DNA of 64,000 nucleotides from Methanothrix sp. (lineage in GTDB: Archaea > Halobacteriota > Methanosarcinia > Methanotrichales > Methanotrichaceae): contig NZ_JADJJX010000001.1 of the NCBI RefSeq assembly GCF_016706325.1, forward strand, positions 682,001 through 746,000, read 5' to 3'. Positions within the stretch are counted from its first letter, which is position 1; every line of letters starts with the position of its first letter. The notes below the pieces were generated by a model. That model ran no database searches, was not told where the DNA came from, and was given only the letters and a program-made list of their open reading frames with translations. The translations under genes and the position numbers were made by a program. This document shows, one piece after another, positions 7,947-15,460 of the stretch.

Positions 7947-8501
7947 CTACCTCCTCGCCATCCGGCTGATCCTATCCCAGCCCGTCCCGCCTGTGCGGAG
8001 GGGGTGGTCGAGCACCACATCGATGAATCCGAAGATGACGGGAGCATAGACGGCATAGAAGTCGCGGGCAAAGGAGATGGCCTCCCCTCTATCCTGGAAG
8101 TGGCGGGTCTCCATCGACTCGCCTGTGCCTGCGATCTCAGTGCTCCGGATCATGCTATCCGCCACAAAGCCGGAGAATCCGCATGAGGCCTTGGGAGGCT
8201 GGACGGCATCGATATTCACCGGCACCCCGCCATAGCTCTCATAGGCATAGAGGATCAGCTCCTCTCTCGTCCCCAGGCCCTCTGCCCTTCCCTCCTCCAG
8301 TATCTCCTCATCCAGGTACTCCGGCTGGGGGAGCAGAGTGGCATCGATGACGAACGAGAATCCCTCTTCATTCCCCTCGTTCAGGTCCACAGCCTCCAAT
8401 ACCAGACCAAGCTTAACCGGCTTTCCATGGCCGAAGCTGCACTGCCAGCGATCGCTCTCCACATAGATCTGGCTCTCTGATAGCTGCAAGATGTTAAGCA
8501 T
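7947..8501 (-). CDS. Hypothetical protein
   Basis: 184 aa cytosolic-looking protein with no signal peptide or membrane helix. It starts MLNILQLSESQIYVESDRWQ, has an acidic middle (PQPEYLDEEILEEGRAEGLG) and a mixed alpha/beta C-terminal half (GEAISFARDFYAVYAPVIFG). I do not recognise the family. A TATA box at 8526-8533 sits about 26 nt upstream of the ATG, so the mRNA is probably leaderless or nearly so. The gene stands alone between convergent and divergent neighbours. Confidence 0.7.
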   Translation of the reverse strand: MLNILQLSESQIYVESDRWQCSFGHGKPVKLGLVLEAVDLNEGNEEGFSFVIDATLLPQPEYLDEEILEEGRAEGLGTREELILYAYESYGGVPVNIDAVQPPKASCGFSGFVADSMIRSTEIAGTGESMETRHFQDRGEAISFARDFYAVYAPVIFGFIDVVLDHPLRTGGTGWDRISRMARR

Positions 8502-8525
8502 CGGATGAAATATAATTACTCAAAC

Positions 8526-8533
8526 ATTTATAG
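8526..8533 (-). promoter_or_regulatory. TATA box for the hypothetical gene at 7947-8501
   Basis: On the minus strand TCTATAAATG lies about 26 nt from the ATG at 8501, the usual archaeal distance to a transcription start, suggesting a leaderless transcript. Confidence 0.5.
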
Positions 8534-8644
8534 ACTTTTCTATTAGCGCAAGATTAATGAAATATATCCACCACGTCAAATGCCGTAGAAGATTACAGTA
8601 GAGACAGGAAGATCAAATAAACCATGGAGAGGAGGATGGAAAGA

Positions 8645-9536
8645 ATGGAGATTTGTAATACCAGGCGGGTCGAACACCATCACAGTCTATGCAGATTGTG
8701 CTGGCTCATTCTCATCCTGACAGCGCTTTCCGGTCTGTGCATCCCGACCTGCGCAGGCGATGATGCCGATCACTGGATCAAAGAGGGCTATAAACTCAAG
8801 TGGAAGGGACTATTTGATCAGGCAATTGAGAGCTTTGAGAGGGCTCTGGAGATCTACAACCAGGAGATCGCCGTCAATCCGGGAGACTTCAATGCCACAG
8901 GCAATAAGAGCCTCCTCCTTGCCAAACTGAACAGGACCGATGAGGCCATTCAGACCCTGAACAGAGCGGTGGAGGCTGATCCAGAGAATCCCGCCGCCTG
9001 GAAGATGAAGGGATTCGCCCTCATCTCCATTGCAAAGATCAGGGAAAGGGAGGTTGAGGAGACAGAATTTGAAGATGCCGGTCAGGATAGCATATACAAC
9101 CAATCCCAACAGGCATTCGATAGAGCCCTGGGCCTCGACCCGGATGACGCCTAGGCCTGGCGGGGGCTGGCCCTTACCAATCTCGCCTCGGGCGAGGAGG
9201 ATGATGCCAGGACCGCGCTCGATAGGTCAATCCAGATCGATCCCGGATCTGCTCAGGCCTGGCTGGATAAGGGGCATCCTCATGCTGGAGATGGGAAGAG
9301 CGAAGGAAGCGATCAACGCTCTGGACAGGGCTCTGGCCATGCAGCCAGACAATCTCGATGCCCTGACCACCAAGGCAGAGGCGCTCACCATCCTGGGCAG
9401 ATACGATGTGGCCAGCCTGGCCTTCGACCAGGCGATGGATATGAATTCCAGAAGGTATGAGACAGGAGATTCTTACGTTGATTGGCGCCTATATATGGCT
9501 CTTAATTATTTTTTATACCTTGTGCGGGTATGCTAG
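8645..9536 (+). pseudogene. Broken secreted TPR-repeat protein
   Basis: Reading from ATG 8645 (nine nt after GGAGG) gives a signal peptide (LCWLILILTALSGLCIPTCA) and TPR units (YKLKWKGLFDQAIESFERAL; LAKLNRTDEAIQTLNRAVEA). An in-frame TAG at 9152-9154 interrupts the phrase DPDDA-stop-AWRGLALTNLASGEEDDART. Reading continues in frame to about 9275, where an extra G in AAGGGGC shifts it. The next frame resumes with GILMLEMGRAKEAINALDRA and loses TPR character after about 9455. A stop plus a frameshift indicates decay, though the G-run indel could be a consensus error. TPR proteins mediate protein-protein contacts; the partner is unknown. Confidence 0.75.
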
Positions 9537-9587
9537 TACATTCTTTGCGGCTCCGCAAGCTTTCGGGCCGCGAACCTCGCATCCCAT

Positions 9588-10886
9588 TTACAGCCAACCC
9601 CAATTCAAGATAAACCAACAGCATTCAGGCTGTCCTCTGACTTGGATTTCTCCTTTTGAATCGAGATTTATCAACCTGAATTCAAATGGCTTTTCAACCT
9701 CATGGCCGTACTCCTCATAGGTCAATTTAGTGGCTATAACCGTTATCGCAGCAGCTTGATCTCTAACCGCCTCGAATTCAAAGGCCTTCAAAACTCTCTT
9801 TGAATAGGCCAGATTCAAATCACGAGGATTTGCGGAGTCTTTGGAACATATTGATGCAAGAGCTCTCTTGGCCATGAATCCGTAATTTCTATCCTGCCAG
9901 TATCCGAGAAACTCTGCCAGCAGCTTTTCAGGAGATCCTTCCTCGTAATTCTCGGGTTTTCCCGAAACTGGGATATCTCGGCCTGGTTTGATATCTCGCG
10001 GCTTCCATTTCTGTAAGAGTTGTTGATCTTCCTGATTCTTTTGAATCTGATGAACCAGATCTGCAATATTTAGCGGTTTTTCAGCAGATGGTTGCTCAAA
10101 GGTCCCCTTTTCCACCTTAATGGCCCAATCACGAAGTGAGAAAAGAGCCGCCCATGTCTTGGTTGCTACGATCTTATTGTCATAGCCTAAATCCATACCA
10201 TGCATTATTCCATGCCGATAGGGAATATCTATTTGCTGTGTTGTGGTCTTATTTCGGCCTTTCATCATTAAAGGAACCAATCGTCCCAGGCCATTGCTGT
10301 GATCGCTGACGGAATTCCAGGCCTCAAGATTAACACCCTCTGCAGAGAGGCCTTTTTTCTTCCCATTGGCTTTTAAATAAAGCTCGTTTACCATGCCATC
10401 CATAAGCGCAAGCAATACAGGCACACAGGCATGATAGCGTCCTTCACGATAATCAGTTAATGCTTTTTGGGCCAACGTCATCCTGGGACGAAATTCTTCA
10501 ATATCTTTCATTCTGCGCAGCTTATGCTGAACGGTTTCTGGATTGTAGTATTCTACAAGGTGAGCCTCTGCTCCTTCAACGTCTCCTGAATCCGCCTTCT
10601 CTAAAGCGGTCTTTGCAACATTCAGGTTCATCCCCTCATAGATAATCCAGCCATGAGCCACTAAATGATCGTTGAATCGATCGGGAAGTGTTGTGATTTC
10701 TTCGATTGATTCCTTTATCCTTTCTGCATCCTTAAATGCATTGTCAAATTGGTCTACATCAATGCCAATCAGCTTTATTAGCCCACGGAGCACAGGCATA
10801 GCGTTTTTTAGAGCTACCAAGTCTTTTGCATCAGATTGAGCCTTTTTGAAGGATGGAATGTCCTGGATTCTCTGTTCTTTTGCCAT
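9588..10886 (-). CDS. Hypothetical protein with an Apea/HEPN-like region
   Basis: About 432 aa from ATG 10886 (MAKEQRIQDIPSF), one nt after the stop of the upstream HEPN gene. It is cytosolic and mostly helical. Around residues 165-270 are EGRYHACVPVLLALMDGMV and PYRHGIMHGMDLGYDN. The second contains R-x4-H followed by Gly, the arrangement seen in HEPN RNase-type domains such as the Apea family. The N-terminal 130 and C-terminal 150 residues show nothing I recognise. It is the last gene of a three-gene minus-strand cassette in an island with an IS element, suggesting a defence or toxin role. The family call is from motif reading only. Confidence 0.6.
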   Translation of the reverse strand: MAKEQRIQDIPSFKKAQSDAKDLVALKNAMPVLRGLIKLIGIDVDQFDNAFKDAERIKESIEEITTLPDRFNDHLVAHGWIIYEGMNLNVAKTALEKADSGDVEGAEAHLVEYYNPETVQHKLRRMKDIEEFRPRMTLAQKALTDYREGRYHACVPVLLALMDGMVNELYLKANGKKKGLSAEGVNLEAWNSVSDHSNGLGRLVPLMMKGRNKTTTQQIDIPYRHGIMHGMDLGYDNKIVATKTWAALFSLRDWAIKVEKGTFEQPSAEKPLNIADLVHQIQKNQEDQQLLQKWKPRDIKPGRDIPVSGKPENYEEGSPEKLLAEFLGYWQDRNYGFMAKRALASICSKDSANPRDLNLAYSKRVLKAFEFEAVRDQAAAITVIATKLTYEEYGHEVEKPFEFRLINLDSKGEIQVRGQPECCWFILNWGWL

Positions 10887-10887
10887 T

Positions 10888-11298
10888 TCAAAGCCCGCCT
10901 TTCTCAAGTGAAGAGATTACCCGCTCTGATCTAACCAGAACGTCCATGACTACGGCATTCAGAGACTTCATGTTGCTCATGCGGCTATCATAATCAGCAC
11001 TTACTCGATCTGCTCTCATTCTTCTAAGTTCAGAGCCGATCTTGGCTCTCTTGTTGTTCTTTTTGCTGCCATGCGTCTTGCCGCTAAAATAATTGGCGAC
11101 ATACTGGTGAATTGGCTCATCATCTGGAAGCGGCTTATGATCTACATGAGAGATGAAGTTGCATGCTGTGCAAAACGCAGCATAATAAGCCCTGCTGATC
11201 GATGTTCGCAGCTTTGCCTCATCATCAGAGCTTTTCCCCAGCTCTTCAGCTAAAGCCAGGTAAGAGCTCCAGTTGAACTCTCTCTGCCGGGATGCTAT
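10888..11298 (-). CDS. HEPN-domain protein with an apparent AUA start
   Basis: 136 residues that read cleanly in one frame: SRQREFNWSSYLALAEELG, then ISRAYYAAFCTACNFI (the hallmark helix of small HEPN proteins), then LRRMRADRVSADYD and a helical C-terminus. There is no ATG, GTG or TTG before mid-gene. The natural start position is ATA at 11298: it overlaps the upstream gene's stop as ATAG, exactly where ATGA overlaps usually lie, and an AAGGTGG ribosome site sits 7 nt before it. Either AUA initiation, or an ATG-to-ATA change that silenced the gene. HEPN proteins are often RNase toxins paired with an antitoxin encoded upstream. Confidence 0.65.
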   Translation of the reverse strand: MASRQREFNWSSYLALAEELGKSSDDEAKLRTSISRAYYAAFCTACNFISHVDHKPLPDDEPIHQYVANYFSGKTHGSKKNNKRAKIGSELRRMRADRVSADYDSRMSNMKSLNAVVMDVLVRSERVISSLEKGGL

Positions 11299-11663
11299 CT
11301 GTATTCCACCTTAATACAGATATCCACAGGCGAATTGCTCGAAGCCCCAAGCCACCAGCTATCATCAAAGGCGTCCAGCTTTTTGATGGCATCGATTGGC
11401 GGAAGTCTGGTGGATATGGAGATCAAAAGCTCCTTTTCCATCGGTGAGTCTGGATCTCGTAGGACCTCCAGGAAGATCTCGTCCTGAGGGAAATGCTCTC
11501 GAATTCTCTCATGCGCTTCCGAGACCAGAGCGATAGCTGAAGGCTCCTTTTTTAAGAAGTCGTATACATCATTTGGCCTTCTAAGAGTGTAAGCCTCAGC
11601 TGCTGCCCTCAGATTCTCATTCAGACTATTTATTCCGGTGAAGTTAGGTTCGAGCTTTTGCAT
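11295..11663 (-). CDS. Putative partner (antitoxin-like) of the HEPN protein
   Basis: 122 aa acidic, soluble protein. The C-terminal half has EIFLEVLRDPDSPMEKELLI, then LPPIDAIKKLDAFDDSWWLG, a pattern of DPD...L.I.I...AxxxLDxFDxxWWL that I associate with small proteins encoded directly before HEPN genes. The N-terminal half is helical (NENLRAAAEAYTLRR). It overlaps the HEPN gene by 4 nt, indicating translational coupling. No DNA-binding motif is obvious. The antitoxin role is inferred from gene order only. Confidence 0.6.
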   Translation of the reverse strand: MQKLEPNFTGINSLNENLRAAAEAYTLRRPNDVYDFLKKEPSAIALVSEAHERIREHFPQDEIFLEVLRDPDSPMEKELLISISTRLPPIDAIKKLDAFDDSWWLGASSNSPVDICIKVEYR

Positions 11664-11774
11664 GAAGCATCTCCAGCTAATTCATCCTGGTCGATGATAT
11701 TTATCTCTTTGGTTGGAGGATATGGAACTGCCTATCACTTCCGTTTAAAGAGAGAAGAGATGTGAATTTGGCAA

Positions 11775-11930
11775 ATAAAGATCGATCCCGAATCAGCTCA
11801 GGCCTGGCTGGACAGGGCGTCCTCTTGCTGGAGATGGGAAGGACAGAGGAGGCGATCGGCGCTCTGGACAGAGTGCTTTCGATACAACCTCGATGCCCTG
11901 GCCAGCAATTATTTAATTATACCCCTCTCC
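11775..11930 (+). pseudogene. TPR-gene fragment, diverged duplicate of 9235-9375
   Basis: Sequence from AAGATCGATCC onward matches the 9235-9375 part of the broken TPR gene at many positions and encodes, across frameshifts, IDPESAQAWLD / LLLEMGRTEEAIGALDRVL / LDALA. It has no start, one shift in the first third and another near CGATACAACCTCGATG. It is a remnant of a second TPR gene, so the HEPN cassette is bracketed by TPR debris. Confidence 0.7.
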
Positions 11931-11959
11931 GAAAATCTATTTTCTTGGGCTTCATCTGA

Positions 11960-12473
11960 TTCAATTACTAATTTAGAATTTCCAAGTTGTGGACCTGTTG
12001 GTGCTATGGGTTTGTCAGGGCTTATTCAAGGATGGCCGGTGTTTCGTTTTAAAGTTATTTAGCCAAGGAAAATGAGTTCTCCTAATTTGTGGAGACCTAT
12101 TAGCATAGTCAGGGGTGATTTGGCTCATTGAGCTCCTGGGGTTGATTTCAAAAACTCGGGTTACCGCAAAGGGTTTCGTCACTTCACCCGTTTATCGTTG
12201 GAAAAGGAGAGATTCCAACCCCCCCCCCCGGGGGGGTTGTGTTTAAAAAAAAAGGGGGGGGACTGGTTCCGGGGGTTTCGGTGCCGTGTTTGTTTGTTGT
12301 GTCTATTGATAAAAGGGCCATACCATATTGGTGATCTTGGGAGAGGGGTAATCTGACCTAATCCCATCTATCTGCTCATAAGAGTGATCTGGATAGATGA
12401 CAATCGGCTATCGGACGCAAAATTTTATGGCTATTTACAGTAATGTTTGGGACGGATCGGTTGCGTGCCATAA
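11960..12473. other. No gene; contains homopolymer-damaged sequence
   Basis: No frame here is convincing. At 12215-12262 there are runs of ten or more C, then G, then A, then G, which is out of character for the surrounding DNA and looks like consensus artefact. The rest (12000-12180, 12300-12470) is moderately A+T-rich flank of the IS element with no recognisable coding or RNA signal. Confidence 0.5.
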
Positions 12474-13809
12474 TTGCTGTAAAATCTTAGAGGTCTCATA
12501 TCCTGATTATACTCACTCCTCCAAAGATAAGTACCTATTACCTGTTATCCAATCCTCGTTTATATCCATCATGATACAAACCATAACTCTCAGGAGCGAT
12601 TGATCATTTGAATATGCTCCTGATACGCGACTTCTTCGTTTCAGTTCCTTGTTGATCCTTTCCAGGCCGTTGGTAGTCCGGATCTGCCTCCAGTGCTGTC
12701 TAGGAAAAGATTTGTAGTTCTAAAGATCAAATCGGAAGCTATCAATTGTGTCTGCTGACTTTTTAGCGCCTCTACTATCAAGAATAACTGCTAGCTCCTG
12801 CATCTTGCACTCATCCTCAAGAGAATCCTTCAGCATATATGCAACCTCTTTTTTATCTTTCTTGGGTATGTTCTTGAGCACTGCGCGCATGAAATGAGCA
12901 TTACACATCTGCCAGGAAGCTCCTAAAAATTCTTTTTGCACAGCCGCTTGTATCCCTTTATGACCATCGGATGTCACTAATTTGACACCTGTAAGCCCCC
13001 TCGCCTTTAAGCTTTCAAAGCAATTCCCCCAACAAGATGCATCTTCGCTATCTGCGACTTCAGCGCTAAGAATCTCGCGATAACCGTCTTCATGGATGCC
13101 AGTAACGATAAGCAGTGCCTTGTTTACATACCGTCCCTCATCTCGGACCTTGAAATAGCTTGCATCCAGGAACAAGTAAGTAATTGGTCCTTCGATTGGC
13201 TTGTTTAAAAATTCTTGTACCTGTTTATCTAACTTTTTAGAAATTCTTGATACTTCAGAGGCGGAGATATTTTCTAATCCGAATTTGGAGAATACTCTTT
13301 CGACCTTTCTTGTCGCTACTCCATTAAGATAAGATTCAGCAACAGCGATCCTAACAGATTCTTCTACTCTAGAATATGTCTCGAATACGGTAGTCTTGAA
13401 TGGGAACTCTCTGATTTGAGGTTTATCAAGTTCGATTTCACCGTGCTTGAATGATCGCGATCTTGTTCCATTCCTGTGCGCCTTCCTTTTGCCAGTGCGT
13501 TCATAGGGGCGGGCTTAAATCAGATTCTCCGCTTCCTGCTGCATTACCTCATTTAAGAGCGTAGTGGTTAGCTTTTTCATGCATTCTTTTCGATCTTTCA
13601 CTTACAGGGAAAGAGTCCCGATCACAATCGGGACATCGACAAGATAATCTTCTGCTAAATCAGTTATATCCATGGCTCTGTGTCCCTCCTGAGTTTTGCG
13701 ACTTGGGGATACAGGGCCAATTATAATATCTCTTAGAAATGACTTGCTGTCATCTCGTAAACAGCAAGTCGGTTTCTGCTGCGGAATATTCCTGTAAATT
13801 TTACAGCAA
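12474..13809 (-). mobile_element. IS256-family insertion sequence (inactive)
   Basis: Bounded by imperfect terminal inverted repeats: TTGCTGTAAAATCTTAGAGG at 12474 and its counterpart TTGCTGTAAAATTTACAGGA read inward from 13809. The length of about 1,336 bp and a single transposase on the minus strand fit the IS256 family. A perfect 10-bp inverted repeat (GACTTGCTGT / ACAGCAAGTC, 13741-13770) lies between the right end and the transposase start. A clear target-site duplication was not found, partly because the right flank at 13860 onward is low-quality sequence. The transposase carries three in-frame stops. Confidence 0.8.
12513..13673 (-). pseudogene. IS256-family (Mutator-type) transposase with three in-frame stops
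   Basis: Reading from ATG 13673 to TGA 12513 gives 386 codons, the normal IS256 length, with stops at 13602-13604 (TAA), 13515-13517 (TAA) and 12720-12722 (TAG). The frame is otherwise intact. Family motifs are clear: ARPYERTGKRKAHRNG, YLFLDASYFKVRDEGRYVN (first catalytic Asp), GVKLVTSDGHKGIQ (second Asp), WQMCNAHFMRAVL, and after the amber stop QIRTTNGLERINKELKRR (catalytic Glu). Point mutations rather than indels indicate genuine inactivation; a GTG at 13601 could start a shorter product. Confidence 0.85.
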
Positions 13810-13859
13810 AATCGTCACGCTACCCAAGTACACAATTTTCATGTGTCTGGTGGTTTTTA

Positions 13860-14215
13860 AAAGGGAGGTTGGGGGGCGCCCCCAAAACGGCCCCCCCCCC
13901 CCGAGGGGGGGGCGGAGCCCAAAGAGGAAGGAAAGGGGAGGGGGAAGGGGGGAACCTTAATCCAAAAAAAACGGAGAAGAGAGGAGAGCCCCCCCCGAAA
14001 AGGGCCCGGGCCCCCCGCCCCCGGACCCCCCCCCCCAGAAAAGGGCGGGGGGCGGGCGCATTTGAGCCCGAAGAGGGCGAACAGGCCCCCGCCCCCGGAG
14101 AACAGAACGCCGCAAAGCCGGGGGGCGGGGCCCGGAGCAAAGGGAAAAAGAAAAAAAAAAAAAAAAAAAAACCCCACCCCCCCGGGGGCGGCGGGGGGGG
14201 GGGGGGGGAAAGATC
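13860..14215. other. Low-quality, homopolymer-rich segment
   Basis: About 350 bases made almost only of long G, C and A runs (for example around 13892-13910, 13990-14045, 14150-14210). The composition is unlike anything else here, and both strands appear open only because the complexity is so low. Coding sequence of the DUF6978-like gene emerges directly from its right edge, so real bases have probably been replaced. I read it as assembly or polishing artefact. Confidence 0.75.
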
Positions 14216-14251
14216 GACCTTCTCAGCGCCGCCCGCGGGGGCGACTGGGGG

Positions 14252-14461
14252 CACCTCCGCAATCCTGATGGAGAAGAAATTGCTTGTCCTCATCTTCATA
14301 TCTATAGAGAGGGTTATGGAACTAAATGGGCAAAATCCATTTCATCGGATGAATTTTCAGATGCAAGTGACTTATGGATAACGCTGCAGGATTTTATGAG
14401 ATACTGTAATATAACTAAACCGCCAAATATACAAAAAGGGATTGGAGAATGGAAGAGATAA
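14252..14461 (+). pseudogene. C-terminal part of a DUF6978-like protein, N-terminus lost
   Basis: In the frame ending at TAA 14461 one reads HLRNPDGEEIACPHLHIYRE, then GYGTKWAKSISSDEFSDASD and LWITLQDFMRYCNITKPPNI, which resembles the C-terminal half of DUF6978 proteins. Those are commonly encoded directly upstream of DUF1828 genes. The upstream half falls in the damaged segment 13860-14215. It overlaps the DUF1828 gene by 13 nt, so the two are coupled. The function of the pair is unknown to me; the phage/defence association is an inference. Confidence 0.55.
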
Positions 14462-15210
14462 AGACGTTAATCGATCAGTATGTTGCATGGCTTGGGAGCA
14501 AGATCACACTCCGTCAGGTTGCCGACTGGATCGAAATAACTACGCCTTATCTCGACCGAAATAATGATTATCTCCAGATCTATGCCCGAAGGCAGAACGG
14601 GAGTTACATCCTCACCGATGACGGATATATTCTCGACGAGCTTGAGATATCGGGCTGTAAATTAGAGAGCCCCAAGAGATCTGCACTTCTTGAAATGACT
14701 CTAAACGGTTTCGGCGTGAAGCTGGTCAATGGTGCAATGGAGGTCAGTGCATCCAAAGACGACTTCCCCCTGCGCAAGCATAACCTCGTTCAAGCCATGC
14801 TGGCTGTAAATGATCTGTTTTATCTGGCTTCACCAATGGTAACGAGCCTATTTCTAGAGGATGTCATCGCCTGGCTGGATGAAAACGAGATTCGTTATAC
14901 TCCAAATGTGAAATTTACGGGAAAAAGCGGCTACGACCACCTATTCGACTTTGTGATCCCCAAGTCAAAGAAGCGACCGGAGAGGATTCTCCAGGCGATA
15001 AACCGCCCGAGCAGGGATGAGGCAGGCGCGACGGCTTTTGCCTGGATCGATACCAGAGAGGTGAGAGCTGCGGACTCCAGAGCTTATGCTCTTTTAAATG
15101 ATTCGGAAAAGCCGGTCTCCTCTTCGGTCATGGATGCACTCAACAGCTACGAGGTTTATCCCATTCTATGGAGCAAAAGGCAGGAAATGGTAGAGGAACT
15201 GGTTGTATGA
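14449..15210 (+). CDS. DUF1828/DUF1829 family protein
   Basis: 253 aa soluble protein. N-terminal DUF1828-type region (residues 1-125): TTPYLDRNNDYLQIYARRQN followed by GSYILTDDGYILDELEISGC. C-terminal DUF1829-type region: KSGYDHLFDFVIPKSKKRPE, then AFAWIDTREVRAADSRAYAL and ending near residue 250. The length matches the two-domain family. The DHLFDFV...AWxD spacing recalls restriction-like nuclease cores, but I cannot confirm catalytic residues. Start overlaps the upstream DUF6978-like frame. Its place in an island with an IS and HEPN genes suggests an accessory, possibly anti-phage, function. Confidence 0.7.
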   Translation: MEEIKTLIDQYVAWLGSKITLRQVADWIEITTPYLDRNNDYLQIYARRQNGSYILTDDGYILDELEISGCKLESPKRSALLEMTLNGFGVKLVNGAMEVSASKDDFPLRKHNLVQAMLAVNDLFYLASPMVTSLFLEDVIAWLDENEIRYTPNVKFTGKSGYDHLFDFVIPKSKKRPERILQAINRPSRDEAGATAFAWIDTREVRAADSRAYALLNDSEKPVSSSVMDALNSYEVYPILWSKRQEMVEELVV

Positions 15211-15291
15211 TATATGGGCAATGCAGCCCATCCAGAGCAATCCCATTGAATTATGTGATTGCTGCTTAATGAATAGATACAGCTTCCGAAA

Positions 15292-15309
15292 CGCGGCCAG
15301 GTGGCCGCG
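15292..15309. terminator. Perfect GC-rich hairpin between convergent genes
   Basis: CGCGGCC-AGGT-GGCCGCG forms a 7-bp stem with a 4-nt loop, 80 nt after the DUF1828 stop and 150 nt from the end of ilvC on the opposite strand. It lacks a following T run, so it may be a bidirectional transcription barrier or simply a structured 3' end. Confidence 0.35.
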
Positions 15310-15460
15310 CTTCTGAAACTGCTCCTCCCTCCTGTTATGTAGTTCTTCTGGTTTTTGATAATCGTCTATGTCAAGAGCATATCATGCCATTGCATCCGAA
15401 TGCATCAACTTGCTCCTGCACGAGACCATGCTATAACCTCCCACGATATAAAGTTTGCTT

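Noticed and set aside
9152..9154. TAG read as pyrrolysine in the TPR gene
   Set aside because: No pyl genes or methylamine methyltransferase context are visible, and a second lesion follows, so decay is the simpler reading. The TAG in the transposase is rejected for the same reason.
13820..14381. Overlapping long open frames on both strands (Pro/Gly/Phe-rich peptides)
   Set aside because: They exist only because the sequence is homopolymer runs with no stops; the translations are low-complexity.
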